A DNA stretch of 64,000 nt, taken from Apophysomyces variabilis (taxonomy: Eukaryota; Mucoromycota; Mucoromycetes; Mucorales; Mucoraceae). Below, one piece after another: positions 11,288 to 22,313 of the stretch. Below the pieces are notes generated by a model. The model was not told the origin of the DNA. It saw only the letters and a list, made by a program, of their open reading frames with translations, and did no database searches. Within the stretch, counting starts at the first letter, position 1, and every line of letters begins with the position of its first letter. The DNA is taken from contig MZZL01000408.1 of NCBI GenBank assembly GCA_002749535.1, forward strand, positions 542,693 to 606,692. The letters run 5' to 3'. Made by a program: the position numbers and the translations under genes.

Positions 11288-12289
11288 TTAACGACTATGT
11301 CGGCGGTGATAAAAGGCGGGACCCATCTCGATCAAATCATCCACATGATCCAAAAACAGATGGATCCCTCTGAAATACTCAGGTCCGAATACTTCGTCCA
11401 TAGTATCAGAAGGTGGTCTCATGTCTTCATCAATGGTGAAATGGGGACTTTCTGGGTCAATGCCGATATGGTTGAGCCAGCGTCGTACGCGTTCCTTGGT
11501 GGGGGGATAGGGTGCGAAGAGATGAGGAGGGAAGATGATCCGTAGTTCGCCGCCATCCAGGGCGACATCGAATCGCTGGTTATGGACCATCAATCTTCGG
11601 AGGAGCGTCAGGATATAGGTAAAATGCAGACGTATTTGTTCACCCAGGGCATGGATGGATTCGATCAGTGTCTCATCTACCCGAGCAGAAGGACAATCGA
11701 CTAATTCGGTTGTGGCATTGGGTTTGAGCATGATGGAAAGATATATCTGAGGAGAATGATGGTACGGGTCTTTGATATGGCCAACTGTTGTCCGCCGTAC
11801 TAGACCGGGACGCTTATCGCTTGGATTACCATGGTGCTGTTGAATGAGATCTCCCATACCTCGGGTTTGGCTGTCCCGACGGAAGAGACGCATGTATCTA
11901 CTATTATTGTTCATACTACTATTATTACTAGAACTACTACTGTCGTCGTTTTTATGAACGTTGCATGGAGACGGACTATTGATGGTTGCCAGTGGTGGTG
12001 ACGGTGGTAATGGACGTACACTTCCGAAAGGAACACGTGCATAACCCACGATAGCCGTGCGGGGGAAAAGCAGACCTCCACCACTTGCTCCACCTCCTGC
12101 ACCTGTCGCGGCATGTCCGAGTGTCAGTGCGGTGGCAGCAGCAGCGGCAGCGGCTGATGGGGGATGGGATGAGGACACGATGGTTCGTCGTTGTGCAGCC
12201 TGAATCCTTTTGCGGATAACTTTAAAAAGCCGCTTCTCCGGTCGAATGGACGAGGAAGAGGAGGACACGACAGAAAATAATAACTTCAT
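11288..12289 (-). CDS. Hypothetical 333-aa protein
   Basis: A single long open frame without introns. The N-terminal half is low complexity: poly-Ser, Arg-rich (RKRIQAAQRR), poly-Ala and Gly-rich stretches, then Ser/Asn repeats. The C-terminal half (~residues 175-333) looks folded: a beta-like IYLSIMLKP, a helical THFTYILTLLRRLM-type segment, and conserved-looking FDVALDGGELRIIFPPHLF, KERVRRWLNHIGIDPESPHF and EYFRGIHLFLDHVDDLIE. The N-terminus could be a mitochondrial or nuclear signal. No family is recognised. Codon use and length support a real gene. It is followed 190 bp upstream by the end of coq11 on the same strand. Confidence 0.75.
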   Translation of the reverse strand: MKLLFSVVSSSSSSIRPEKRLFKVIRKRIQAAQRRTIVSSSHPPSAAAAAAATALTLGHAATGAGGGASGGGLLFPRTAIVGYARVPFGSVRPLPPSPPLATINSPSPCNVHKNDDSSSSSNNSSMNNNSRYMRLFRRDSQTRGMGDLIQQHHGNPSDKRPGLVRRTTVGHIKDPYHHSPQIYLSIMLKPNATTELVDCPSARVDETLIESIHALGEQIRLHFTYILTLLRRLMVHNQRFDVALDGGELRIIFPPHLFAPYPPTKERVRRWLNHIGIDPESPHFTIDEDMRPPSDTMDEVFGPEYFRGIHLFLDHVDDLIEMGPAFYHRRHSR

Positions 12290-12481
12290 AAAGTAGTACT
12301 AATAAGAAAAAGAAAGAAAACAATGCAAATGAAAAAAAAAGACGAAGAAGCAAAAAAAGAAAATGAACGGGAAGAAAAAGGGAGAATGATGTAAAAAAGT
12401 GAGAAAGCAATCACTGGGTCATTTCATTTCCTTTTTTTCTAGCTCTGTTGAGCAGGTGACATACATCCACGATCCAATCAT

Positions 12482-13765
12482 CTATAATGCATGACTCAGG
12501 CTTTGAATGCCTTGGACATCAAATATGCCCTTGGTATCGTTCTCAATGGCTGCAATAGCTGCACTGGCCACGGTATCCACATGCAGAGGTGGGGTTGTCA
12601 CACTTTTTCCTAACGGTAACGTAGCCAATTCCTTGGCAACCGGTCGGGTCAATGCATTTAATAATTGAAGTCCTGTGGCCAATGGCAGACCAGCTGGTCG
12701 GTCCTGGCTATACATGAACCCTATTTCGTTATGTATGAAATTAGACACAGCATATACTCCCGATTCAAGCCAAAGAAAAGACACTTTTCCTCACGAGTGT
12801 CTCTACGCCTTTCTCTTTTCTTTTCCTTCTCGTACTTTACCTGGTCGAAGCACCGTGGATCGGAAAGGTTGACGGAATAAATATTGTTCTGCTTCCCGTT
12901 TGGTAGTAATATAACGTGGATTCACAAAAGGAAGAACATCCGATGCGGAAATATAGACAAAGGACTGCATGCTTCCTATCTTGGCGACCGCATTGGCTAC
13001 AGTCACAGCTAGATTAGACAAAAAGAAAATGAGCTGATGGTCGATGTCTGTTGTTTTCTATTGGCATTCTAACCTGTATCCCGGTTCATCTTTTCATACG
13101 TGGTTCTTTCAGGTCTATGTGGATCTAAAGGGTTGCCGTAATCCTTCATCCCTACCAATTCCGCCAAAACTTGAGGAACACCCTTGGCCGCTTCACATAC
13201 AGATTGAGCCTGCACAATTCGCTTATAGTCCGCCTCCAATAAAATCCCCACCGTATGGACTACGTTGGTTACACCTTCCAAACGATCGGCATACGTGGTT
13301 GCATCCAGCGAATCCCCTGAAATCCATTGAACCTTATTAAATAGAAGAAGAAAAAAAAGTTACGGTGTCATGACGAAGGGCAACAGATAATGATCTAGAT
13401 TGCTTATTTATTTTACCTTATCGGCCCATGACGGTCTTCGTTGAAGGAATCCTTCTGGTTCACCTCTCCGACTATTTCATGCAAAAATAGGAAAACAACG
13501 TGAACTTAAATACGTATTTTCATGTGGATTCGTATTTCATCTTCCTGCCTCTTTCATTCTCTATTTCATAACTTCTTTCTCTTAGTTATATTTTACCTTA
13601 GACTCACTGTCTCCCAACCTTTGCCTGCTGCGAGCTTACATACGCTCATGCCTTTACAAATGCTACATCAGTCTTTCATGCAATAAAATATGCCTGAAAT
13701 GCCTCCCTACCAAGAAAACCTGTGCCGCCAACCACAAGCACTTTTCTACTAACTGCTGCTGCCAT
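12482..13765 (-). CDS. coq11: Coq11-type NAD(P)-binding mitochondrial protein
   Basis: Six exons (13711-13765, 13597-13651, 13417-13471, 13074-13332, 12841-13008, 12482-12720) give 276 aa; reading phase is consistent through all junctions. It starts MAAAVSRKVLVVGGTGFLGG, a Rossmann nucleotide-binding loop of the atypical short-chain dehydrogenase/NDUFA9-like type. Other landmarks are WETVSLSRRGEP, VQWISGDSLD, GVTNVVHTVGILLE, SFVYISASDVLPF, YITTKREAEQYL and STVLRPGFMY. This pattern fits yeast Coq11 (YLR290C), a subunit of the coenzyme Q synthome on the mitochondrial inner membrane. The substrate is unknown. Two of its introns end in AAG (13652 and 13333). Confidence 0.88.
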
Positions 13766-13974
13766 GTCGAAGAGGTAAAATTACCGCGCTCTCCTCTTCT
13801 CCAGGGTCATAAGCCACGACCCAATCAGACAAAAGGGGGAAATCCTTCGGACACCGCGAGATTGTTACGTCCGAGAAAAAATCTAATTCCCAGTTCAGGA
13901 CATCTCGTGTCCGGAGAATAACAGCTTTAATTTCTTTCTTTTTTGTCTATATGATTTCGCTTGTTTTCATTTTT

Positions 13975-16900
13975 TTAGCTAAGGGGATCAAATGCATTAA
14001 GATTCGTTATTTTGTGTCCACTTGAAGATGATAGAGAAGGTGCATTTTGTTGGGAGGTATAATTAGAAGTAGGTTGTAGCAAACCCATATTGGACAGATT
14101 GCTCGTACTTGCAGGTCTCGCTGAAGGGGCAGGAGTCAGAGATACATCACGAACAGCTGAATAATTCGGCTTTGCAGTAGGAGGATGGATAGATAATGCA
14201 TTCATGGAGTTAAGCAATGATGAAGGATTCAATGTGTTAGCCGAGGAATGGAACGTCGGCGGTGTGGGTAGAGTGGGAATTGAATTGTTAGGCGCAGACC
14301 AGCCTAGAGATTCGGTGGACTTGGATGCTTGTGATCTGGTTACTGAAAAAACGGAGGAGGCGGACGATACATTCATGGGTGTCATCATAGGACTCTGACG
14401 CGATGGAGTTGTGTGTGGCCATACTTGATTTGTAGGGTTTGTAGGTGCTGCTGCAGCTGCTGTAGAGGGGACAGTGGCAGTCATCCCGCCATAACTATTA
14501 ATACTCTGCATGGACGAAAAGATATCCTCGCTGCTATTGTTTTGACTTGCTTTCCCTTGAACCAGAGATTCAAAGGACATACTGTCGTCTCCCGCTATCT
14601 GGCTGGTCTTACTTGCTCCAACGGTCGCATTTGCACTGACAGTCCGGGTTTGCTCTTCTAAAGATTTAACTTCTTGTAAATGTCGCGTATGTGCCTCTTC
14701 CACTCTAGACGTTAGCTCTCGGATTGTCTTCATAAACTTTTTGAACTATATCCAACACAATGTGAGAATTAAAGCAACTAAAAGCGTTGCGTTTCATAGA
14801 TCTTACTTGGTCAAGGTTCAGCAAAGGCCCAAAACTCATTCTCCATAGCTGCGGTAGTATCTCGGTTGCAATAATCTCTTTGTCCAAGTGTTTACCCATT
14901 TCATCATAGACAGCCAATGTAGCCAACTGCCCAATATCAAGAATAAGTTCCATGCTTCATACATACTTCGTCTCATTTTTACCATTACAGCAGGCTCCTT
15001 TGTCTTTATATTTTTCAACAAAGATACCATTTTCTCTTGCATCGTATACTAAAATTAACGTAAGTGGCAGAACAATAAATTGGAGCTTTATCACTGACCT
15101 TGTCAATCACCTTGATCATGGAGTGGAAACATATAAGGGTACTGACTTTGACTGACAAGATCGTCGTTTGGACAAACAAGGTCTATTATATATTTAGCAA
15201 CATGAACCACTTTCATACCAAGCTTTACCTGAACACGGGGGAACAATGAGTTTTTCACCGTGGTATAGTCTAAGGATTCGGCCAAGGACGGGATTATACG
15301 AAGCGCCTTTTCCTGCACAACGGCTGTAGGGGCTTCGATGGCGGCGTATACAAGCGGCATAACATCTATTAGCAAGCCTTCAGTATCACTGAAAAACATG
15401 CATTGAGCCATTCTGGAATACTTACCATCACGGAACACTTCACGGGGCGTTTTCTGCTGAAAGACGTCTAATTTTTCTAATAGTACGATCATGTTTTGTG
15501 GAGGATCCCTGATACTGAACACTGGCTTTAAGGAAGGGAGGACTAGCTCACAGAATTCCTGCTGCGATAACTTCTGTGTGATAGCGAATATATTAGGTAC
15601 GGTGTAAGGCAGTAATTGATGGTCTTTTAACTCTTCCAAGAGAGATGGCAGGATCTAGGATGTCTCTGATGTTAGGTTGTTTTTTTGGGAAAACAGCGAA
15701 GGCTAAAGAACATAGCAAAACACTTACCTTCCGTCTTAGGACTCTGTCAGGAAATTGGCCCAGCACACGGGCCAAGCCCTTCATGAATTGTGCCTTTTCC
15801 TCTCTGGTCTTTTCAGGGAAGCTTTCTAGAAACTTCATTGTAGATACCAAGAGATTATCAAAGTATCTCGAGCTTTGGAATTCTACGGCTGTCATTCGAT
15901 TTGAAGGCTGGCGAGCCAATAATCGCAAAATCACGCCTGTACCCGATTTATATCGCGCGATCAATAGTTAAGCGTTGCACTTACCCCGCAAATCTGGTGG
16001 CATGGAACTGTAGTCCAGGGTTTCTAGCGATTGAATTTTTCGTTCGTACGTACGTACATGGTTAAACGTCTGTAAGAGCGACACGCCCTTATTATGCACG
16101 GTATAGATAAGACATGCCAAAGCAAAGCTATCATTCGCTTGAGAGACTTCATTATTAAGCACAAACTCAGGAGCTATGCCAAATCTGTCAGTCACTCAGG
16201 CAACAGCAAAAACTGCGCACGGACCTGCATAATCCAAATCGATCTGACAATGTTCTGGCAAGTAATCGTTTTGCTCAAAGTAAACATCACCGGATTGTTC
16301 GTTCGGCTGATTCATAAATACGCTGAAACCCAGTCTAACCATAGACAAGCGAGCATCTCAATTAATCCACCGTGCGGTCGCCATACATGCACCTAATCTT
16401 ACCCGCCAATTTTCCAATCACCCTAAATTATAACAGTCAATATCCAATCTCAGGCTAACTTAACATCTCCTTTGTATGGCTACATTACCTTGGCATTCAC
16501 AAAAATGGCTTCGGGAGTGAGATTATGATGAACAACTTTTGCATCGCTGAGGAACTGTAACCCCTTGCCTACTTGCAACAGTCCTTTTTGAATCTAAATC
16601 ATACATCAGCTTTACCCGTGTGGCACCCACACATTTATACCTCTAACTCATCCAATTGAAACCCATCGTCGTGGGCGGGCGAGGAAGAGGAATAGCTATC
16701 TTTCACCTTTAATAGAGATGATAATGTGCCCATCAATGGTTCTGTCGCGAATGCTATTGACGATCGCGATTCAGTGACAGGTTCTACAACTTCAAGAATC
16801 GAGGGATGGCGCAAACGTGCAAGATTGCTGGCCTTCAACACAACATGAGCTACCAAGGGCCAAGAAAATGTTAACTTGCCTCTTTTTTTAACAACTCGTA

Positions 16901-17200
16901 CACCTTTTCTGTGTCATTTTTCGAGGCACCTCGTTCCCTTTTAAATGTCGCATCTAAAGACTTTTTTTCGAAGATCTGTCAGTTGGTTAAGGATAATGTC
17001 AACATCGCCCTTGCAAAATGTCATGCAGTTGGGTCGGGACAAGAAAAGGATACGAATATGGCCGCTTGTTTTCCTGTTGTCTTTCTGACGCCTAGGTATA
17101 TCTTCCAAAGACCTGCAGTAGAAATCTGGGACTTGATATCATAACGCGAAGTTATCGAATTGGTGATGGAATTGAGAAAGGAATAGAAGGCCGAGCTCAT
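13975..17200 (-). CDS. SCYL2-type Scy1-like pseudokinase
   Basis: More than ten exons. The start MSSAFYSFLNSITNSITSRYDIK leads into a degenerate kinase lobe (GLWKIYLGVRKTTGKQAAIFIFEKK), then ASNLARLRHPSILEVVEP and FATEPLMGTLSSLL. The catalytic-loop position reads VHHNLTPEAIFVNAKGDWKIGG, so the HRD aspartate and the DFG motif are missing: a pseudokinase. Next come DYAAPEFVLN and a HEAT-repeat region (FPEKTREEKAQFMKGLARVL, PSLKPVF, TPREVFRDDVMPLVYAAIEAPT, TVKNSLFPRVQ, KTKEPAVMLATLAVYDEMGKH). A Ser/Thr/Asn-rich tail ends FDPLS. SCYL2 proteins ride clathrin-coated vesicles between trans-Golgi and endosomes; the tail motif could bind adaptors. Intron 16833-16879 is GC-AG. Confidence 0.9.
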
Positions 17201-17878
17201 AGTTTTTGGTCTTGGTGATAGCGGAAAGCAAAATGAAAAAGTGTTGCCCAAAAGAGATCACTTCTGCGGAGTAATTGCCCTACCAATAGCACAGAATTTG
17301 CGTCAGGGTGAAGCAGTTTCTATTCTGCTAATTTCATCTTCATAGATCGTTGCACATACCACAGGCAAGGGCAAAAATCTTCTAGGTCCTCAGGTGCTTT
17401 CTATGGTACATGTTTTCCCTAAAGCTTTGTCAGTCAATATCAACTTTTGGTCGTGATCCCTCCTTTAGAAGGGCTACAAAGAAAGGTCATAAAACATCAC
17501 TTTGCATTTTTCCTGTCGAACATGCCGCGGATTAAGACGTAAGGCCATATGCTACTGGAAAATCAGACCCATTTATGTTTGCTACAATCTCAAACAATTT
17601 ACAGCCCTTACGGCTGTGTTAGGATTCACATGAAATTCTTCAATAAATGGCGACACAGATGCGACGTTGAACAATGTCAAAAATCCCAATGCAGTAACTC
17701 CTCTTTCAGTTCGATCAAAACTCTATATCAACTAGTGGCAGATTCAACTGTGCACGGTGAGGGACTCATTATTGTTACTGGCTATGCGGACGTCTTTGAA
17801 AGTAGCTCTGCCAATTAAGAACCGTGATGATGCAATTTTATCAAAATGTAGGCGGTAACAGCTAACAATTTCTTCATG
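17201..17878. other. Intergenic region
   Basis: A spacer between the SCYL2 start and the end of the next minus-strand gene. Open stretches on both strands (for example 17549-17818) lack good splice sites and family resemblance. Nothing firm was seen. Confidence 0.5.
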
Positions 17879-18670
17879 TCACCAATAGTATGCTTGGGTA
17901 GTCGTCAAGTCTTCTGTTTCATTAGGGCATTCCTGCAGGGCTCGTTGGTATAATTCGCGTGAAGACATTTTAATCGCACCATTAATAATGAGTTCATGAA
18001 CTGACTCAGCGGCATTATGATTAGTCTTATTTGGAACTGCATGACTGTTTGAATTGCTAAAAGTTCGAGCTGATAACATTTCTCACTCGATCAATAGATC
18101 CTGAAACTTGACTTCCGCAGCGGAACGTCTCCGTTCCTGTATGAAGACGTTGTCGGTTATTATCATCAAGCTGCCTCTGCACCTCTTCATCCTGGGAACA
18201 AACTAACAGAAATGATATTTGATGCTTCTTTTCTAGATCTGTAAAGAATCGTTTATAATACAGGAACGCATCGTGACTCTTAATGATGTTGCGAATTGGA
18301 ACTAAGAAATTGCTTATCCCTGACACTGACGTGGTCTGCTTCGAATTGTATGTATACTTGGAAAGATGTATCCTAACAGAACAGTACCAGCTTTCGCTAT
18401 TTCCTGGCGTCCAACTGCTTCTTCCAATTTAGTCATTGTTATATTGCTTTCAGGAGGAAGCGCTTTTCCAAAGTTACTCTGTAGTTCGCTACAAGCGCAA
18501 CAAGTCTTGCAGTTACAGCGTCCGCCATGAAACATAGCTGATAGTCTCATTGCACCATGATTAGCAAATCTAATTTTGAATCAAATAGCCAAAGATACGT
18601 TGTCTTAACGATATTATAAGTGAAACAAAGCAGATAAAGCGAGGAATAGAAAAGGTGCAATGCAGTCCAT
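17879..18670 (-). CDS. Unrecognised Cys-motif protein with possible signal peptide
   Basis: Four exons join with consistent phase: 18627-18670, 18388-18569, 18087-18319 and 17879-18025, giving 201 aa. Exon 1 encodes MDCIAPFLFLALSALF, a plausible signal peptide or membrane anchor. It is followed by FHGGRCNCKTCCACS, a dense Cys cluster (RCNCKTCCAC). The middle is helical and charged (PIRNIIKSHDAFLYYKRFFTDLEKKH), and a helical C-terminal part (AAESVHELIINGAIKMSSREL) ends QAYYW. The first donor (GTTTCA) is weak and the last acceptor is AAG, so exon 1 and the last join are the least certain parts; exons 2 and 3 are better supported. No family was recognised. Its start lies only ~75 bp from the divergent rad60 start. 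Confidence 0.42.
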
Positions 18671-18744
18671 GTTAGCACTAAAGAGCATAGAACGGATAAA
18701 TAAATTAACCGTGCACGTGCCACAAAAAAAAAAAAGAAACTGCT

Positions 18745-20432
18745 ATGAAAGCGAATACGTCTATATATCCCTCCATGTGCGATTTTGATATTGCTAGTTT
18801 CAGAGAACGTAGTTCACAGTCAAGAAAGAAGAGCAAAAAGGGAACAAAGGCGGCAAAAAATAAAAATCAGTTTGTTGATTTGTTGCAGAAAAGTGAGAAG
18901 CACAACTATATGACACTTCTTTGTTCATAAATTCTTGTGGTAGGATTATTGGAGGAAAAAGAAGAAGAAGAGTCAGGTGGCAGCGATTCAGATTCAGAAG
19001 AGACGAAACGACCTAGAAAGAAGAAAGTACAGAAAAGTACATACAGTTTTTCTCGGTTAACCTCATCAAGCGATGACGAACACCAAGACTTTGATTCTAT
19101 TAAATTGACGGACGACGAACAGAAAGAAGCCGAGGCATCAAGCTCGAATTCCAAATCAAACAATGAAGAAGAGAATGGCACCACATTTATGTAATTCTTC
19201 ATGAAAAGCTCTTCATGCAAAATACGTATTCTTACATAACGCTCCTGCTAGGATTCTATCCGATGACGAGGACATCCTGCCGCACAAAAGCACCTCTTAC
19301 ACTACGTACACACACTCAACTACAACATCCAATACAATACGCTCCAATGAAAAGTAAACTGTATTCTGTTTAATCCAATTAGCATGCTAACCTGTGCATT
19401 CATCTCTCGTTCAGTTCACCCATCCTCATATCAGGTCCAGAGGAACCAAAGACGTTTTCTCCTGCTCCTACGCCAAAACCGGCTCTGCTTATTGAGGATC
19501 TTGATCCAGAGCTGGCAATGCTTGCCGAAGGCGGCTCGACCACACCTGCTGGTGATACAAACAATGAAACGTCCCATGAACCTGAAACTACGACGTATGC
19601 CACATCCGCACCTAACAAGATAACAGTCAAAGTACAATACGCGTGTCACAATGTTCCTGATGATCCAAACGTACAGAAACTAGTGGATGTATTAAAAAGA
19701 CCTCTTAAAGTTATCATTCGAGATGTAAGTTTCCTTTTATTGTGAAGAGATGTACTTATGTTTCAGTATAGAATGATCGATTCGATCTATTACTGACGAG
19801 TTACTGTAAGCGAAAATGTATGAACAAAGACAATATGGTGCTTGTTTATCAAAACGTTCGGGTTGTTTTACGAGCAACACCGTTAAGTCTTGGGATGTCA
19901 CCTAACATAACAAATCATATGGGTGCGCTTTGTGCATGTGCAACGAACAATCAGTTTGATCTAAAGAGTGTTTTCTATTAGAGGTCTACCAACGAAAGGA
20001 TTATCAGATGAAGTTATTAGAAGAAGAGACCAAAAAGAAGGAGATGATGAAGCAGAATAGCATCGACTTTGATGAAGAGCTACTTGGAGAAACAGAGTTA
20101 GCAACCCCGGAAGAGAAAAAGGAAGATCAGCAGGAAGATGCAAATCGAATATTTCTGAAATTGCGCGGAAAAGACAATGTGGATGTTACATTGAGAGTAA
20201 AACAGGTACACAAAAAGATCGAAACAGCGCTAGTGCGGTATTAAGAAGAGGGGTAAAAAAATAGACGACGACAATGCAGACTATTATGAAGGAGTACGGC
20301 CGGATCCGAGGATTAGAACCGGAGGTGGCGGCTAAAGTCCGATTATCGTTCGAAGGCGAAACTTTGTCGCCTGATATTACAGTTCAAGACACGGATTTGG
20401 AAGATCAAGATTTGATCTCGGTTCTACTGTGA
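18745..20432 (+). CDS. rad60: Rad60/Esc2/NIP45-type protein with two SUMO-like domains
   Basis: Seven exons (18745-18892, 18944-19190, 19252-19353, 19415-19724, 19772-19922, 19982-20205, 20265-20432) give 449 aa. The N-terminal ~230 residues are acidic, Ser-rich and disordered (GGSDSDSEETKRPRKKK). SUMO-like domain 1 follows (PLKVIIRDNDRFDLLL, YCKRKCMNKDNMVLVYQNVRV). Charged helices (QMKLLEEETKKKEMM) lead to SUMO-like domain 2 (FLKLRGKDNVDVTLRVKQ, YGRIRGLEPE, VRLSFEGETLSPDITVQD) ending DLEDQDLISVLL. These proteins help Smc5/6 and SUMO-dependent repair of stalled replication forks in the nucleus. An ATG at 18775 (MCDFDIASFRER) is a good alternative start. Phase is consistent through every junction. 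Confidence 0.9.
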
Positions 20433-20920
20433 CACCAAAGTTACGTTGCAAATTGTACGCTTGAAAAAGAAGATCGCACCCAACAATAGGGCTTAAAAAA
20501 GTTTAATTTTTGTTCTTTTTCTTTTTCTAGTGAATTATCTAAGCATCCATGTACGTTTTCATTCGCAAATGTTCATTGTAACCAGACTAGATTTGGTGTT
20601 CTCCTAGTATCTCATACCATCCCGTAAATGCCCGTTCCTTCATCATGAATTTACAAACAAAAGAAGAAAAAAAGGTAACAATGATTCACTTTTCCCTTTT
20701 GATGGAGCATGAACGCGACAAGCATCACTATTAAAGAAAAGGCACTTTGAGTGTATGGAAGAGCAATTTGTGGTCTATTAGAGATCCTTAGTTTTACAGA
20801 GTTATGACCCCAAGCTATGTCGTCGGTGCATTTTGGAATAAAGAATGTTGGCATGTCTTACATATAAACAACACCAAGCCGTGCTTTACTTACTATCGCC
20901 TTCTGGATCGCTTCCTGAAC
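20433..20920. other. Intergenic region
   Basis: The 3' UTR of rad60 and the promoter of the secreted PEBP gene. No other structure was seen. Confidence 0.6.
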
Positions 20921-21740
20921 ATGAGATTTAATATCTGTTTTACTACAGCAATCATCGCTTCCGTCTTTGGTGTGTCTGCTTTAACTGCTCCACAAGTCAA
21001 GAAAATCAAAGATGGTCTTATCGAAGGTCATATCATCCCGGATGGTAACGATAGGGAGATGATGAAAACTGTTATCCAGAGACTAGAGGATTAAGTTATA
21101 TAGTTTAGTTCTGGATGATTTTGAGCCAACAACCTATATGAAGATTACATACCATGACGATCGACTATTGGAGATGGGCGATGAAGTGCTCCCAGAGGAA
21201 GTGGTCGAAGCACCGCATATTTGGTTTAAGCCGCCTACTCCCGGTGCGGAGTATACATTGGTTATGGTAAAATAATTTTACCGATTGACAAAGAGCTTTT
21301 TTATGGAAAAGTAATTGTTCCAGATCGATGCCGATACCCAGGTTCCGCACGTCCGTCATTGGATCTCGACCAACATTGATGGTGGCAAACCTGGAAGCTC
21401 TTTGAGGGATACAACACCTCTTCATCAATATACGCCTTATCATGGACCAACACCACCAGCAGGCAGTGGCAAGCATCGATACGTGTTCATCTTATTGGAA
21501 CAAGCCGAAAAGAACCAAGCGATGCGACCCGTACTTCAGGATCCAAACCTTCACCGTGCCTTTTTCAGTGTCAAAGATTTTATCCGTGACAACAATCTCC
21601 GCCCTGTAGCTGCTCAGTACATGGTTGCTAGTCATCAGGATGGATACGAAGGAGAATACATGACGCGTCACCGGAGCGCAAGTGCAAGTGCAGGTGCTAT
21701 CAGCAGCAGTATTGCAGCACCCGTCTCATCTACGGCTTAA
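20921..21740 (+). CDS. Secreted PEBP-family (phosphatidylethanolamine-binding) protein
   Basis: Three exons (20921-21044, 21109-21266, 21324-21740) give 232 aa. Residues 1-~22 (MRFNICFTTAIIASVFGVSA) form a signal peptide. The PEBP fold signatures follow: APHIWFKPPTPGAEYTLVMIDAD (CBR1-like loop with D-A-D) and VRHWISTNIDG, then YTPYHGPTPPAGSGKHRYVFILLEQ and a C-terminal FIRDNNLRPVAAQYMV. The family binds anionic groups or lipids and in yeast includes the carboxypeptidase Y inhibitor Tfs1. The C-terminal ~25 residues are Ser/Ala-rich. The next gene downstream encodes a carboxypeptidase Y-type enzyme on the same strand. That neighbourhood is suggestive, but Tfs1 is cytosolic, so an inhibitor role here is only a guess. 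Confidence 0.9.
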
Positions 21741-22313
21741 ACCATGGACTGAAAACAAAAAAAAAATGACAATCGAGCCTATCATATCGACGCTTTATCG
21801 AAGGCAACATAAAAGGTCGATTTCCATAAAATTGGGTTTACCAAAGCAATCAAATAAAGAAAGCTTTTCTTTTTCTTCGTTGATTTTGATTATGGGTATG
21901 TTCTTAGCGTATTCACTTCTTTTTACAAACAAGATAGTGTCTCCGAGCTTGCTGAATGTACAAGATTCATGCAAATCAGTCAATTTGTAATACCACAGGG
22001 CCAAATATGGATTACTGCGTTCGGAGCTCTTCCGGACAACTTTACTCTGTCAAAGTTATGTTGGCTCTGATATAACTTTCTTTTGTTTTTCATAGGAACG
22101 TTTGAATTTATTTGTGACATACTCGCTTTAAACGACGAAGTTTGTACGTTAAAAGCTTTCAAATTCTCCTGTTGCTCCCTTCTCTAACCATGTTATTGTT
22201 GGCGCATGTCACCATCTTACGCCACATAGTGACTTTCAGCGGCTATGTAACAAACATACTACCGTGCTTCATTGAACATTCCCGGCAATAAAAGGCTACG
22301 GGAAAAGAGAAAC
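21741..22313. other. Intergenic region
   Basis: A spacer between the PEBP and carboxypeptidase genes. It starts with A-rich 3' UTR-like sequence; nothing else was recognised. Confidence 0.6.
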
